Source: Oscheius onirici (taxonomy: Eukaryota > Nematoda > Chromadorea > Rhabditida > Rhabditidae). From it: DNA of 64,000 nucleotides. The position numbers and the translations under genes are program-made. This document shows positions 47,955 to 58,913 of the stretch, in pieces. The DNA lies in assembly GCA_932521025.1 (NCBI GenBank), contig OW051470.1:1426001-1490000 (forward strand), given 5' to 3'. The stretch's first letter is position 1. Every line of letters begins with the position of its first letter. A model generated the notes under the pieces. It was not told the origin of the DNA, did no database searches, and saw nothing but the letters and a program-made list of their open reading frames with translations.

Positions 47955-49051
47955 ATGAAGAAGTCGACATTTTTTGGAGAAGGATCAAATGTTCCGAGTG
48001 CACCACCAATGGACTATATGGATGATCCTCCATCTTACGAGGAATATCAAAGAGACACCGATCAGCGGAGTGAGGTCGGCTATTTTTTGTTCCACAATAA
48101 TTCAAAATTAAGGCCGATCCTCTGTCTAAATCATCGGGCAAAGTTGAAGAGAAAAAGAGCAAGCCAACAAAGAGTTATAACCTTCGCGCAATCTGCTTCT
48201 GGACCTTATATCTTTTCGCCTACATTGACTGCTTTCGGTTAATCCAGACAGCAAACTTTAGACAGGCGATTATAGTTTTTACTTTTATTAACCTAGGAGC
48301 CCTTTTTAAGTCGTTTGAAAACTATCATTTCCGTATAGTTTGCTACACTGCCTGCTACTTATTTGCTGTAACTAATTTATACAAGCTGCGGCATCAAAAC
48401 GGTGCAGAGTATAAGAATGCAAATTCACTTTTCTGTTTCATTAACATGGGGCTCTTGTACATGTGGGCTCTTGCACGGTCACATAGTTATGACTTCGACA
48501 CACTTTTGGCTCCAGATGCATCCGGCACTATCAAGTTCGCTTTATTTATCAGAGGGCTCCTCTATTTACGGATCTATTTGCCCTTTTGTTTGGGCTGTCT
48601 TGATTTGATTCTCCATGATTTTGCGAAGGGAATAGGATACTTCGCTGACTTCGCTGCTCTCAACTACTGGCCCATGGTATTGGATGGAGAAGTGAGTTTT
48701 GCTTCATGAAAAATGCACCTTTAATTTTGGACTTTGATATAAAACCTCATTTTTTTAGCTGAAACATACATTTTACGGCTTTGCAGTGCTCGTTGAAGTT
48801 GTAGTTTTTGACGAGTTCTACAACTCTACAGAACATTCTGAAGCTTGAAAATGCTTTGGTCACAGCTTGAACCCAATATTTTTTTTATTCTTATGCAAGA
48901 TTTTAAGCCCAAAATATCCAGTTCCCGACTTCGAGATTTCACACTGTGGCTAGAGCAGTTTAAAGCCTTCAAACTCATGAAATTCTACCTAAACAGTGAG
49001 CACGAAAGCTGGGATTTCTTGGCAGAGTTCAAAAATTTAGGGAAGGGGTAA
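47955..49051 (+). CDS. Multi-pass membrane protein with PSAP and PPxY motifs (copy 2)
   Basis: Three exons (47955-48074, 48113-48691, 48908-49051) agree in phase and give 280 residues. The N-terminus VPSAPPMDYMDDPPSYEEYQ conserves both the PSAP and PPSY motifs and their 9-residue spacing from copy 1. Several membrane segments follow, for example ICFWTLYLFAYIDCFRLI and LPFCLGCLDLILHDF, then a soluble charged tail ending AEFKNLGKG. If the last intron is retained, the frame stops at 48709. Binding of ESCRT-I and Nedd4-type ligases is inferred from the motifs; the transmembrane family is not recognised. Confidence 0.8.
48716..48862. repeat. GTTGTAG-hairpin element in the last intron of the membrane-protein gene
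   Basis: Contains GAAGTTGTAGTTTTTGACG and the partly inverse TTCTACAACTCTACAGAACA, matching the recurrent hairpin core, without clear terminal repeats. Confidence 0.4.
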
Positions 49052-49145
49052 TGCTAAAGTATCCCACGAGAACCCCTGTGTCCATTTATATCTTCCACAA
49101 CCAGAATCGGAACAGCAAGTCCAAGAAACTTCGATTTTTTTGGTG

Positions 49146-49789
49146 ATGAGTATGTTCCAGAATATTCCTGCCCTATTTACTATGGTGCCCGCTCCCGAAA
49201 ACAGGCTGCGATTCCTGAGACCGAACTCGTCAAAGTACATTGGAGAAAATCATAAGATGTTTACATTTCCCGAGAGGTCATTGAAGACTGGCGACAAAGT
49301 TCGAGAGTGGTCGGAGGATGGAGTTTCAACTTTTTCGACGCGGATTATAGAAATGTTCTCATCTACAATCCGAAATATGAACAGTCTGCGGTAAGTTCGG
49401 AAGATAGAGAGACGATTTTTCTCAACCTACCGTTCTTCCAGGTAGCAGTGACCGCCTGTACTGGCCTCTGGGGATCTTGGAGTAAGCGAGAGCTGAAGGT
49501 CCCCTACCAATCCTATCCGGCCAATCCTCTGAACAGCTACGAGTCCGGAGAGGAGCAGGAGACTGTAGTGGAGATCACTGAAGAGTCTATCAAAGTAACT
49601 GTCGATGATGAGTTGGTCGGAGTGGTTCCATTCTCCTTCCTCAAAATGATCAACAAGAACTTTGATCCCAAGAAAGATCTGGTCCACATGTCTTTCACCA
49701 ACATCATTCTAGACGGTTTGAGCACGACGATTGGAGGAATGACCACTGAAATTCCTGACTGTAGTAAATGGCTCCCGATTCCTTGGTGA
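49146..49789 (+). pseudogene. Galectin-like copy D, frameshifted by a 31-bp deletion
   Basis: Relative to copy C, 31 bp are missing after LKTGDK (near 49300), moving the rest out of frame. Upstream the frame reads APENRLRFLRPNSSKYIG. Downstream, GGWSFNFFDADYRNVLIYNP, then after a normal intron (49392-49441) ACTGLWGSWSKRELKVP and the end WLPIPW are intact in the other frame. The C-terminal half is well preserved, so inactivation seems recent unless an unrecognised splice restores it. Confidence 0.6.
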
Positions 49790-50230
49790 TCTTGGAATAA
49801 AAAGTTTTTGGAAGAAATCTGGGGAAAATTGATAGATTCTCGCTTATTTGAAGTCGTATCAGGGTGTTCCAGAATTTTTGAATTTTTTTCGGAGTTCTTG
49901 TGGAGTACATGGGCGACTTCATCCATAATCAACAAAGTACAGTAACAATTAGTCAACAGTATAGTAACAATAAGTTATAACAAAAATTGAGCGAGATTTC
50001 CTTGAATCTACAATCTCATTGGGTAGGCAAAAGTCCAGTTTTGTAGAAGTCGGATGGCGTCTGTTTCAGTACTAGGCAGAGAGAAGATATCCATAGAAGA
50101 TATCCGAGTGATTGTTTTGCCTTGACTTTACAATGACAAGGTATGCTTTTGTTATATTTTGCCTAAGCTGTGCAATATTCAGTCTGGATATTTCGATACT
50201 TTTTCATAAAACGACTTTGTACTTTGTACT

Positions 50231-50705
50231 ATAGTCCATTTCCAACGAATAGCGGCAGTGAGGCAATTCTTTAAAGGACTGGTGGCAAGGTTCCCGTCAC
50301 GAACGGCCGCGGCGTTGGGTTTTATTCCCTTTTGTGCAATTTTGCTGCCTTTTCGCAGTTTTCTAGCTGCTTTTTCTCGTTTTCGACTGAATTTTCGAAC
50401 TCAGCGTATAAAAAAGCCTACTTGATGTCAAAACCGGGAGAAAATCACCGATTTTCAGAGCCGCATGGCTGTTTTTGCGAGAAAACTTTCATTTTACGAC
50501 AATCCAGCATCAAAAGGGCTGTTTTTCACGGCTTTTGATGACAATAAGGTTTTTACAGGCGTAGTATTCGACTACAACGTCTAAAATGTAAGAAAATGCC
50601 AAAAATTACCTAAAAATGAAAGAAGTAGCAAAAATCGGATTTACGCGCGAAATTTCAAAATGGCGCGCAAACATGGGTGCCGCTCTTGGTTGGAAATGGA
50701 CCATA
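50231..50705. mobile_element. MITE with ATAGTCCATTTCCAAC ends
   Basis: Ends ATAGTCCATTTCCAACGAAT and the inverse ATTCGTTGG-like GGTTGGAAATGGACCAT. The interior word TTCGAACTCAGCGTATAAAA relates it to the elements at 13.5 and 60.8 kb. Wider flanks at about 49900 and 50740 (ATGTACTCCACAAG) form an outer inverted repeat. Confidence 0.65.
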
Positions 50706-51173
50706 ATACGTGCTTTGTACTAGTACGTTGTGGAATATGGACGAAGTCGCTCATGTACTCCACAAGGACCATTTTTTCTGGTTCACTATGATCCCTAGCA
50801 CTGCCTGGGGCAATTGTCAGGTTTCTAATCCCTCTACTGAACTTTTGTTGAAGCTACGTACAGAGACAAGACTGACCGTTGGTATCCCACCATTTGCGCC
50901 TGCTTTTTAACACCAAACTTCATCTTTCGACCGAAAAGATCGATGTAAAAATGAGCAGACCAAAGATTTACTCCTGAAAACAATCTTTCATACCACCTTT
51001 ATTTAAATTTCAAAATACAGACAGCAAGAATTGCACAGAAGCGTCTCTAGTCGAAGGAGAGAGAACCAGCAGATGAAGCCAAAACGTAGATACAGTAACC
51101 CAAGGTGAGTGACAGAGTACTAGGCGGGAAAGTGCTTGAAAGAAGGAAAAGAGCCATGGTTTCGACTGAAGCT

Positions 51174-54100
51174 CTATGCCATAACCTGTTGCTGGACAGG
51201 ATCAGCTGGCTTGACTTCTCCGGTGATCGGGTTACGGGCTGAAATGGAGAGATAAAGTCAAATACGGCGCTAATTTTTAATTTTTAGGCGCCAACTTTCC
51301 CTCATACAAATTCTGGCTGATTATTCCCAAGTTGTGCTTTCTGTCCGCTACCAAGCGGTTGTTCTATTTTTCATAATAAAATATTGTCCATTCTAAAGCT
51401 TCGATATTCCAAAAGCACCGATCGTAACACTGTCCCTCTGTCTCTTTCAATACCAGTTATCTTCCATCTTTCCAAACAGATTCTACTCAACCCATTACAT
51501 TCTCTCTCACAATGGGTCTCTCTGTCTCTGTTTCTATTATCTTCACACATTTCCGGTGTACCCATGGGATGAGTCACGGAATGGGTCAGTCCAAATTGGT
51601 TTGTCTCATGAAATTAGATGGTCCGACCCTGACTCATCCAGCCCGACATAGAGGGCCAATCCCGTTAATTGGTTCGAACATTGGTTGCGTTCGTATAGAT
51701 GAGAGAGAGGAGGGTTTCAATGGGATGAGAGTCAAGGGACAGAAAATATGATTTTGGAACAGACTACTGAACAATTTGAGAGTACAGGGTTGACAGTCAA
51801 GAGTCAGGACTATACAGTCTTCTATATTTTTCTATTTTACCGTAAAAGCTTTAATAGAATCCCCCCATCCGTAAGATACGCAATTGCGTATTCGCGTTTT
51901 TTACGGGCAAGACATCATTTATTAGCTTTTTGGCGTTCTGCAAAGTTGTAGAAGACGTCAGGGGCTACAACTTTGCAGAACATCACAAAGTCAGAAAATG
52001 CCGTCTTGATCTCGAAAAACGCGAATACGCAATTGCGTATTTCTTACGTAAGGGGATGGGCTTCTATTAGAGCTTTCACGGTATAAGGTAAACTGACAAT
52101 GAGAGAGTCATCAGTGATAGGCTGACAGTTCCATCTGGATAGACGAATAGACATAGCCGGAGACTGAGAGATGGTAATACGTGTGGAGAGAGTGAGAGAG
52201 ACAGTTTTCCAGGAAAAAACTCACCCAGAGCCGGAATCGTCCTCTTGGGAGTACGCTGAGGCGTCGGGATCTCCTCGGAGAAGATGGTCGAGTGGTATGT
52301 GGGATTCACCTCAAAATTACCTCCAAACTCTTTCATCAAACTCCCCATACCTTCTTTGGCGACGGCTTCGGGGCCTCGTCGACTTGACCAAACAGCCTCT
52401 GTTGTGTGTTGTGGCGCTGAAAAATAGAACGATGAATAGCGTCATTTTACTCTACTCTCACAGCTGGAGCCTCAAAGCCAGGCAGGCTAATAGATAAGAG
52501 TGGGAGCATGATTAGGACTCAGAATTTTTGTTTTTATCCAGGGGTTTTTGCTCTGATAAGTTGGTCATCTGGTACCGACTTTTATATACTGTAGACTACG
52601 GTAGTTCCACACTAGTTTGGTAAGAAGCAAGAGTATGAGACATCTAGCAAATCGTCCAATCATTGAGTACAGGAGTTTTAGATTGCTGTATAGGTCTCGC
52701 CAAAATCACCTTCAAATTTTGGTTCCGCGCGCCAAAACTATTTTTCACCATTTTTCTGGTTTCTTTTTTGTCATTGTTTTCCTGCCATTGTCACATACGG
52801 GTACAACTCTTGATACTGTAAAAAACTGTAAAAAAGTAAAACCCGTAAAAAATGAAAAATTGTTTTGGCGCGCGGAACCAAAATTTGAACGTTATTTTGG
52901 CGAGACCTATACCGTACCGACGGTAGAGAAACGATTAAGAGTACGGGTACAGGAAGAAACACAAGACTCTCTGATTCTCAGTCTCTCTTCTCCTTTGACT
53001 TCTAGTCAGTGTCCCCTTCGTCCCCCTGCCCATCACTCTCAGAACATCATCTCCCCCAAGACTTTAAAATCCATCAAAACTCCCATCCCTTTTTCATGTT
53101 TTGCTCTTGTTCTCTCTCTCCTTTTCGTGGTCAAGAAACAGCCCGTCTGAACGGCGCCCATTCATTGTGGGTCGGAAGTCATTCGGGACACATTCTTTAC
53201 ATGAGAGGCGGAGAGAGGGAAAGAGCTCCTCATCGATTCTGGGAATGGTTTTAGGCATTTGCATAATCTGATTCAGGGAGATTCAAAGACTCGTCTGTCA
53301 AGCCAAAAGAGTCAGAAAAGCTTCCCTCTGTAACTTGACCCTCATTCTCTTCCCAGAAATTCATCCCTCTCCTGATCCAAGAGGCAATAAGACATCCAGT
53401 CAGTCATTTTTTCCCTGTCCTCCTCTCCTCGTGTTAATGGCATCCAGCCCGTCGAAATTAAAGGCTCCACGGAGCGCATAAAAACCAGGGTCGGTGGCCG
53501 GTGACCACAGGAAATTGGGAGCTCCGGACACGCAACAAGGACAAGAATTTCATATGGCCGGAGGAGAAATATGATAGTTTTGAGAGAGGGAGCAGGAGGT
53601 TCAAAGAACTGTCTGGAAGATCACTAAGTCTTTTGGTCAAGTAATCCAGTACATTCTCCCTTCTTGACCCATCCTAATTCAATCGCTCCCTGTCTCATAG
53701 TCTTCTCTCTGGAAGCCTAACTGACTCTCATCCCCTTGGGATCCCCGTGCTCTGAAAGACACTCGACGACGCTCAAATCCATCAAAGTGGACAGTCATGT
53801 AAATTTTGGCGCGATTGGAGCCCGATAAATGAACAGGGATTTTTCTGTCTCTCTCTCTGTCTCTTGGTTCCTCTGTCTTTTTGGCTCCCTGTCTCTCAGA
53901 CTCTCAGTCTCCCTGTCTCTCAGTTTCTCTGTCTATATGGAGAATTCCGTAAGAATTGGATAAGTCCAGATGAGCCTGACAGTGAGTCAAAAATGGGCAG
54001 CCAGCTAGACTTTCAGTAATTTTGAAGCCAATTTTCCAGTTCATATAGACACTTTTTCTGCTCCACTGCCGGTTCAGGAAAGAGTAGGCGAAAATTTAAA

Positions 54101-54642
54101 GAATTGTGCTGTCCTTTTAAAACTTTTGTTCGCTCTAGAATCCTTCAAAAATCCCCCCGAGGGCTTCTTACTCTTTTTTATCCTCGTTGGCCTCTGTGAG
54201 AGAAGAGGACGAGAGGAGGGCTTATTGCGTCGGGAGCCGAAAAAAGTTAATGGAAGCGCGTTTTACCAAATTACGAACAGATTTGGAGAGGAATTTTAGA
54301 GGGCAAATTGCTGGGAATCTTACTAAAAATAGGCTGGAAAGTGTAAAAGGACATCTTGGACATATCACCGATACCCAAATCAGCGCGTCCGTGCGGTCCC
54401 GTGGTGTAGCGGTTAGCACTCAGGACTCTGAATCCTGCGACGGGAGTTCAAATCTCCCCGGGACCTTGCCTTTTTGCATTTTTTGTTTCCTTCCAATTTC
54501 ACGAGTTTTAGCATTTTAAGACGTTTAAATCAGTCGTATCCAATTTTTTATTCTAAAAACCTACCTTGGGAGTGCAGGGAGCCTCAGCGGGCGAAGTTCC
54601 ATTGGTCTGGGGAGCAGGAGAAGCTTCAGCGTTGTCGGCCAT
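51174..54642 (-). CDS. Small hydrophilic protein, possibly Jupiter/HN1-like
   Basis: Minus-order exons 54642-54565, 52416-52351, 52309-52225 and 51238-51174 join in phase and give about 97 residues: start MADNAEASPAPQTNGTSPAE, then RLFGQVDEAPKPSPKK, PTYHSTIFSEEIPTPQ and the end ARNPITGEVKPADPVQ. Short Pro/Ser/Thr-rich proteins with an RNP(I/V)TG-type motif occur in the Jupiter/HN1 microtubule-associated group; that assignment is tentative. Intron 1 is over 2.1 kb and contains a tRNA-Gln on the opposite strand and a MITE at 52.7 kb; intron 3 contains a MITE at 51.9 kb. The protein is disordered by composition. Confidence 0.7.
51840..52081. mobile_element. TA-flanked MITE with GTTGTAG hairpin core, sister of 45588
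   Basis: Ends CCGTAAAAGCTTTAATAGAA and the diverged inverse, arms AAATACGCAATTGCGTATTC, and central TTCTGCAAAGTTGTAGAAG and CTACAACTTTGCAGAAC. Located in an intron of the gene at 51174-54642. Confidence 0.75.
52691..52909. mobile_element. TA-flanked MITE (AGGTCTCGCCAAAAT ends)
   Basis: Ends TATAGGTCTCGCCAAAAT and ATTTTGGCGAGACCTATA, arms continuing through TTGGTTCCGCGCGCCAAAAC and inverse. About 50-60 bp arms, no coding content. Confidence 0.8.
53000..54390. other. Intron and flanking sequence without further genes
   Basis: Only short frames and a CTCTGTCT-rich patch (53840-53935) are seen. This lies in the long first intron of the gene read on the minus strand. Confidence 0.4.
54395..54466 (+). 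tRNA. tRNA-Gln (anticodon CUG)
   Basis: 72-nt cloverleaf identical in body to the tRNA at 43307, including loop CTCTGAA. It sits in the first intron of the small-protein gene, opposite strand. Confidence 0.97.
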
Positions 54643-55078
54643 GTCGAAATGCGAAAAGAGAGATCTGGTCTGAACCTTTGGGTTTCACAGAGAGGAGGCG
54701 GAGCGGCCTTTTCTCTGAAGGGCGGGGTCAGGGTGCCAGGACACGACGGAAGCCGGAGAGACGGATTTTTCGACAGCGCCAAGAACAAAAGAGTAAATTG
54801 GGAGGTGTTTACTGGGAGAAGACTTTTTTCCAGAGGATACGTCTCCATGGAAATCTATATTTTTCAGCAATAGACAGCTGCAGCAGGTAGCCGAATTTCT
54901 TCAAAATCAGCTGTAGTTCGGCGGGTACTGTGATTGTTCAGTTTCCAAATGGGTTTCTGTATCTAGAAGGGGAAAGAAGAAAACAAGGCAACTATTCCAG
55001 AATCATCGAGTTGAGAGATTTTTTCAGACTTTCAAGATCTTTGAGAGTGGCTCTACTTTCATCTGCTCGGAACTATAC

Positions 55079-55422
55079 TTGGGCGACTCGACTCGACTCG
55101 ATTCCGATTCCGATTCGTACTCGACTCGACTCGAGGCACCCCACGAATCGACTCGACTCGAGATGGTCCTCGAGTCCGACTCGACCCGACTCGATTCCGG
55201 ATTCGAATCCGAGTCGAGTCGAGCCAAGTAAAGTATCGAGTATTTTAGTATTTTACATTTTCACGCTAGTTTCTGAAACACTTTTCGAAAAAAACACCGA
55301 AAACCTTCGACTCGACTCGACCCAATCGAATCCGAGTCGAACTCGACCCGACTCGACTCGACATGGTCCACGAGTCGGACTCGAATAGGAATCGAGTCGA
55401 GATTTTTAACTCGACGCCCAAG
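55079..55422. mobile_element. TA-flanked MITE with CTTGGGC ends, longest GAGTC-core copy
   Basis: Ends CTTGGGCGACTCGACTCGAC and the inverse CGACGCCCAAG, bordered by TA in the context CTATACTTGGG and CCCAAGTATAC. Two GACTC-repeat arrays are separated by about 80 bp of AT-rich sequence. Confidence 0.7.
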
Positions 55423-56173
55423 TATACTCGGAACCTCACTGGATAACCAGCCCAAATTCAAATCTCTCAGAATCAAACTACAAAAAGTCCTGGGTACTTT
55501 TCTAAAAGACCTAGAAGAGAATAGGAAGAATTTGTAAGGGAGAAAGTATGAATAGCGCAGTATCGGTGAATACTGAGCAAAAAAAGAAGCAGCTAATATT
55601 GCACGTAAATGCACGTAAATTGCACGTAAATTATTGAGAAAAGTTCCCTCAACGAAAACTTTTAAGGTCTGTGAACAGATACAATCTTTCTGTCTTCCTG
55701 AATTGCTTTGATTAGCGGCACTTCACTGGTTTCACTTGTCTTTCCGGTTTCACAAAACCTTTTTTTAGGACTGATCTCCGCTTAATTATATAGCCCATAA
55801 TCATAACCATACAGAAAAAAAGCCCCGGCCCGGCGCCAGTGATCCTGTCCTCGACACAAACAATCTGGATGGGCTAACGAGGTTACATAATTATTGGTCA
55901 TTCGTAGGGCGCAATAGGCTCGTGGTATATTAAAAAGCTGTGGAAATTATATTGTTTTTCGAGTGTTTATGGGAAGACACAGGACTGTACAGACATGAAT
56001 AAATAAGGTTAGCGAAATTATCCGAGATAGGGTTTGAGCTCGCATTCGAAGGTTGTAGGGTTTGGAGTGTAGGGGTGACAACAGCAGCGACAGACCGAGC
56101 CGGATGGCCTAAAAATAGGGTTTGAGACCTCAGAAAAAGATAAAAATGTAAAAAGAGAAAATGCAAAAACGGT

Positions 56174-56245
56174 AGGTCCCGGCGAGATTCGAACTCGCGT
56201 CGCAGGATTCAAAGTCCTGAGTGCTAACCACTACACCACGGGACC
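56174..56245 (-). tRNA. tRNA-Gln (anticodon UUG)
   Basis: Cloverleaf like the gene at 8043, with one base difference in the D region (GTGGTTAG against GCGGTTAG). Loop CTTTGAA gives anticodon TTG. Confidence 0.97.
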
Positions 56246-56590
56246 ACGATTTGTGCGGTTTACGCTAGCGGCTAGGAACGCTCTCGTCCACCGCGCCAGT
56301 ACTTTTCGGGAGATTAGCATACCAAATTTCTTGAAAGTCATCAATTTTTCAGTGGGTCCAGCTCTTTGAATTAATTTCCTTCTCTCTTCCCCTCCAATTC
56401 GGTTTTAGGTATTAATCCAGAAAAGCTAATTTGTCTCGCCAGAAGCTTCCGGGTCCGTAAAAAGGGAAGACGTCCCCAGACTAGAGAAATTCCAATTTCA
56501 GATCCGAAATACTTTGTGTGTTGACAATTGGACGTCAGAGCAGGAGAGCGCAGAGCAAATGAATGGAAAATGACTTGTTGGCATGGCTGG

Positions 56591-57483
56591 CTATTTTAAA
56601 ATGGCGCGGAGCATATAGGATCTTTTGGAACACTTGGCGAAGGGGTTGAACTTTAGGACTGTTTCTGTCCCAACAAACCTGTGCTCCGGAACACAAGTCA
56701 AATAATCCAGTCCGTCCACAATCTGCTGCATACTCTCCGTCACATTCGGGAGCTGAATGTTCTTGTTGGGCCAGAGCTTGCAGTCCGGAGCGAATTTGGA
56801 CACACAGGCCTTGCTCTGATCAACTCCCATGCACTTTCTCTCAGCTACGAAGAGTGGATTGATGATGGAGACGTCTCCCTTTCTGTGACACTGCCGGCCA
56901 CAGCTCTGCTGATAGGAACATTCTCCGCACTGTTCTTCGCTCACGGTAGTCTCACGGAGGTAGTTGTAGAAGTTGTTGAAGGCCTGGAAAATGAGAGTGA
57001 GTCGGAGGGACAGAAAAATACAATCCTCTCCCAGATTCTTTCCTTCTTTCATCAGCCGGCTCAGTTTTTCAATCTAGACGACGTTTTTCGGTCAGATCCC
57101 AGCCGATAACCGCGGTTCAGCCGCAGATAGCATCTCTTCGAACAAACCAAGACTTGTGAAAAAGCGGGAACAGAAAAAAAGAGGGACAGAACTTACCACT
57201 CCCCAGCGATCCTTCAACAGACGGAAGAAGACGTGCTGTCTGCAGCCCTTTCTTCCCGGCAACAGCTGTTCAAAGTAGGATCTCTGCCAGCGTTTTTCTT
57301 TGCCTTTGAGCCAAACACAAGGACCCCATTCGGACCAGGTCTCACAGTTGGCTGCCTGGATGGGATTGCCGAACATGGCACTGATTTGGGCATCTGAAAT
57401 GGGAGAATTCAGTAGAATTTGGAGAGAGACTCACGAGTTACTGCCAGAAACGAGACTGAGAGGAGAGGGACGAGCAGCTTCAT
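56591..57483 (-). CDS. Secreted thrombospondin type 1-like cysteine-rich protein
   Basis: Three exons in minus order (57483-57435, 57393-57197, 56983-56591) join in phase and give about 212 residues. The start MKLLVPLLSVSFLAVTHAQ is a signal peptide. CETWSEWGPCVW is a thrombospondin type 1 repeat core (WSxWGPC). It is followed by LPGRKGC and a Cys-rich block (EEQCGECSYQQSCGRQCHR, later CMGVDQSKACVSKFAPDC). A C-terminal helical part ends CSKRSYMLRAILK. An extracellular matrix or surface role is expected from the domain. No defect is seen; the start is fixed by the signal peptide and exon phase. Confidence 0.85.
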
Positions 57484-57597
57484 TTCTGAAAGTTTTGGTA
57501 GCATGGAAAAGAGCTTTTGAAAGAAAGTTTGAAAAATTGGACGTTTGATCTCTTTGTCAGCTCAAACTACTAAAAAAACGTTTGTAAAGTTGTTAAC

Positions 57598-57670
57598 GGT
57601 CTCGTGGTGTAGTGGTTATCACGTCTGTTTTACACACAGAAGGCCGGCGGTTCGATCCCGCCCGGGATCA
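57598..57670 (+). tRNA. tRNA-Val (anticodon UAC)
   Basis: 73-nt cloverleaf: acceptor GGTCTCG/CGGGATC, anticodon stem TCTGT/ACAGA around TTTACAC, T loop GTTCGATCC. Anticodon TAC reads GTA. Confidence 0.96.
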
Positions 57671-58567
57671 ATCCTTTTTTTTCACTCTACCAATTGAACT
57701 CTCCTGATCCCTCCATTCTTCTGTCTTTCATTGAAAGAATACTCTAGCCTTATCACTACCCTCTCATTCGCGGTAACCAAAAATGAAGAGAGAGAGCACG
57801 AAATGGGCCGTTCTATCAGCAAAAAGTGCCAATAAAGATGAACCCATGGCTGATAGCCATAAGGAAGAAGTTTGGAAATAATGGGAGTGTTCTCTGTAGG
57901 TCTGAGAGATACTGTTAGAGAGGCAGAGAGACAGAGAGACTGTTGTACCGAGAAATTGACAGAAAAAGAACTGAGACTGTCTGGACAGCGAATGATACAG
58001 TAAAGAGGATTTACCACCGCCTCTTTGGAAGGCAGAATGATCAATGGTCCGAGGGAAAGTCCTCCCCGCCGCTGACCACTCGACCAAGACAACACCAGTA
58101 CAATGGGAAGATTTGAATTTCCAATTGGGGGATTGGAATGAACGAAACAGAGAGACAGGATTCATCCCTCCACAAGCGGGCTGATCGGGAAAAATGACGG
58201 ATCGCCTAGGTGTCTTTTTCCCCGATTTGCGCTGCTGAGAAGTCGAAATTGCCCCAATGGTCAGACGAAACTGGTCTTGTCAGAGAGATTTTCTGAAGGA
58301 AATGGAGGTGTTTTGACTACGAAAATCATCTGAAAGTTGAGCTGAAAGTCAATGTTCTAAACAACCCGAGCTGTAACATTTTTTTCTGTCTGGTGTGCTC
58401 CGATTATAACTATTAGAACCAACAGTAGGAGCACACTCTGCCAGATTACTTTTGCGGTTAAGGCTGTTAAAAAACTGTTCATTCGGTATTTAAGGTAGTT
58501 CACCTGCCCGAAATTACATCCGAAGAGTAGAGGGGTCTTGGAGTGATGATGAGCGCGTTGAATGATC
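57671..58567. other. Intergenic stretch without supported genes
   Basis: Frames at 57.7-58.2 kb (minus) overlap each other in two registers and have low-complexity serine-rich peptides, so none is called. Confidence 0.4.
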
Positions 58568-58715
58568 AGGGTTGCTCAAGCTACGGGATCCGCTGGACAG
58601 GCTAGGCTGGCGAGAGATGCCAGGGTAGACTACCTTCGTGTACTACCACCCGGGATTGAACTTGCGATCGCTTTCTTCAGACTGTCATCCTATCCACTTG
58701 ACTATCCGGGTCCCC
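58568..58715 (-). mobile_element. tRNA-derived SINE, copy 2
   Basis: On the minus strand the head has A box ATAGTCAAGTGGATAGG, B box AAGTTCAATCCCGGG and acceptor-like GACCCGG/CCGGGT ends. The tail has GGTAGTACACGAAGGTAG and CCTGTCCAG, resembling the tail of the copy at 42.5 kb. Confidence 0.5.
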
Positions 58716-58913
58716 ATACATACATTTCAGTACAAAATGGCTCTTTTTAAACCGGTCGAATTTAAGAGATTTTGATGTTTGGGATATCAAGGGGGATATC
58801 AAATTCGTGGGCCTTTTCTCATCAAGTAGCCATCTTTTTGGGCTTTTGAAAACTACTTAAGATCAGCTTTGTCTCACTGGCCCTATAATTTTGCTACACC
58901 TAATATTGGTTAG

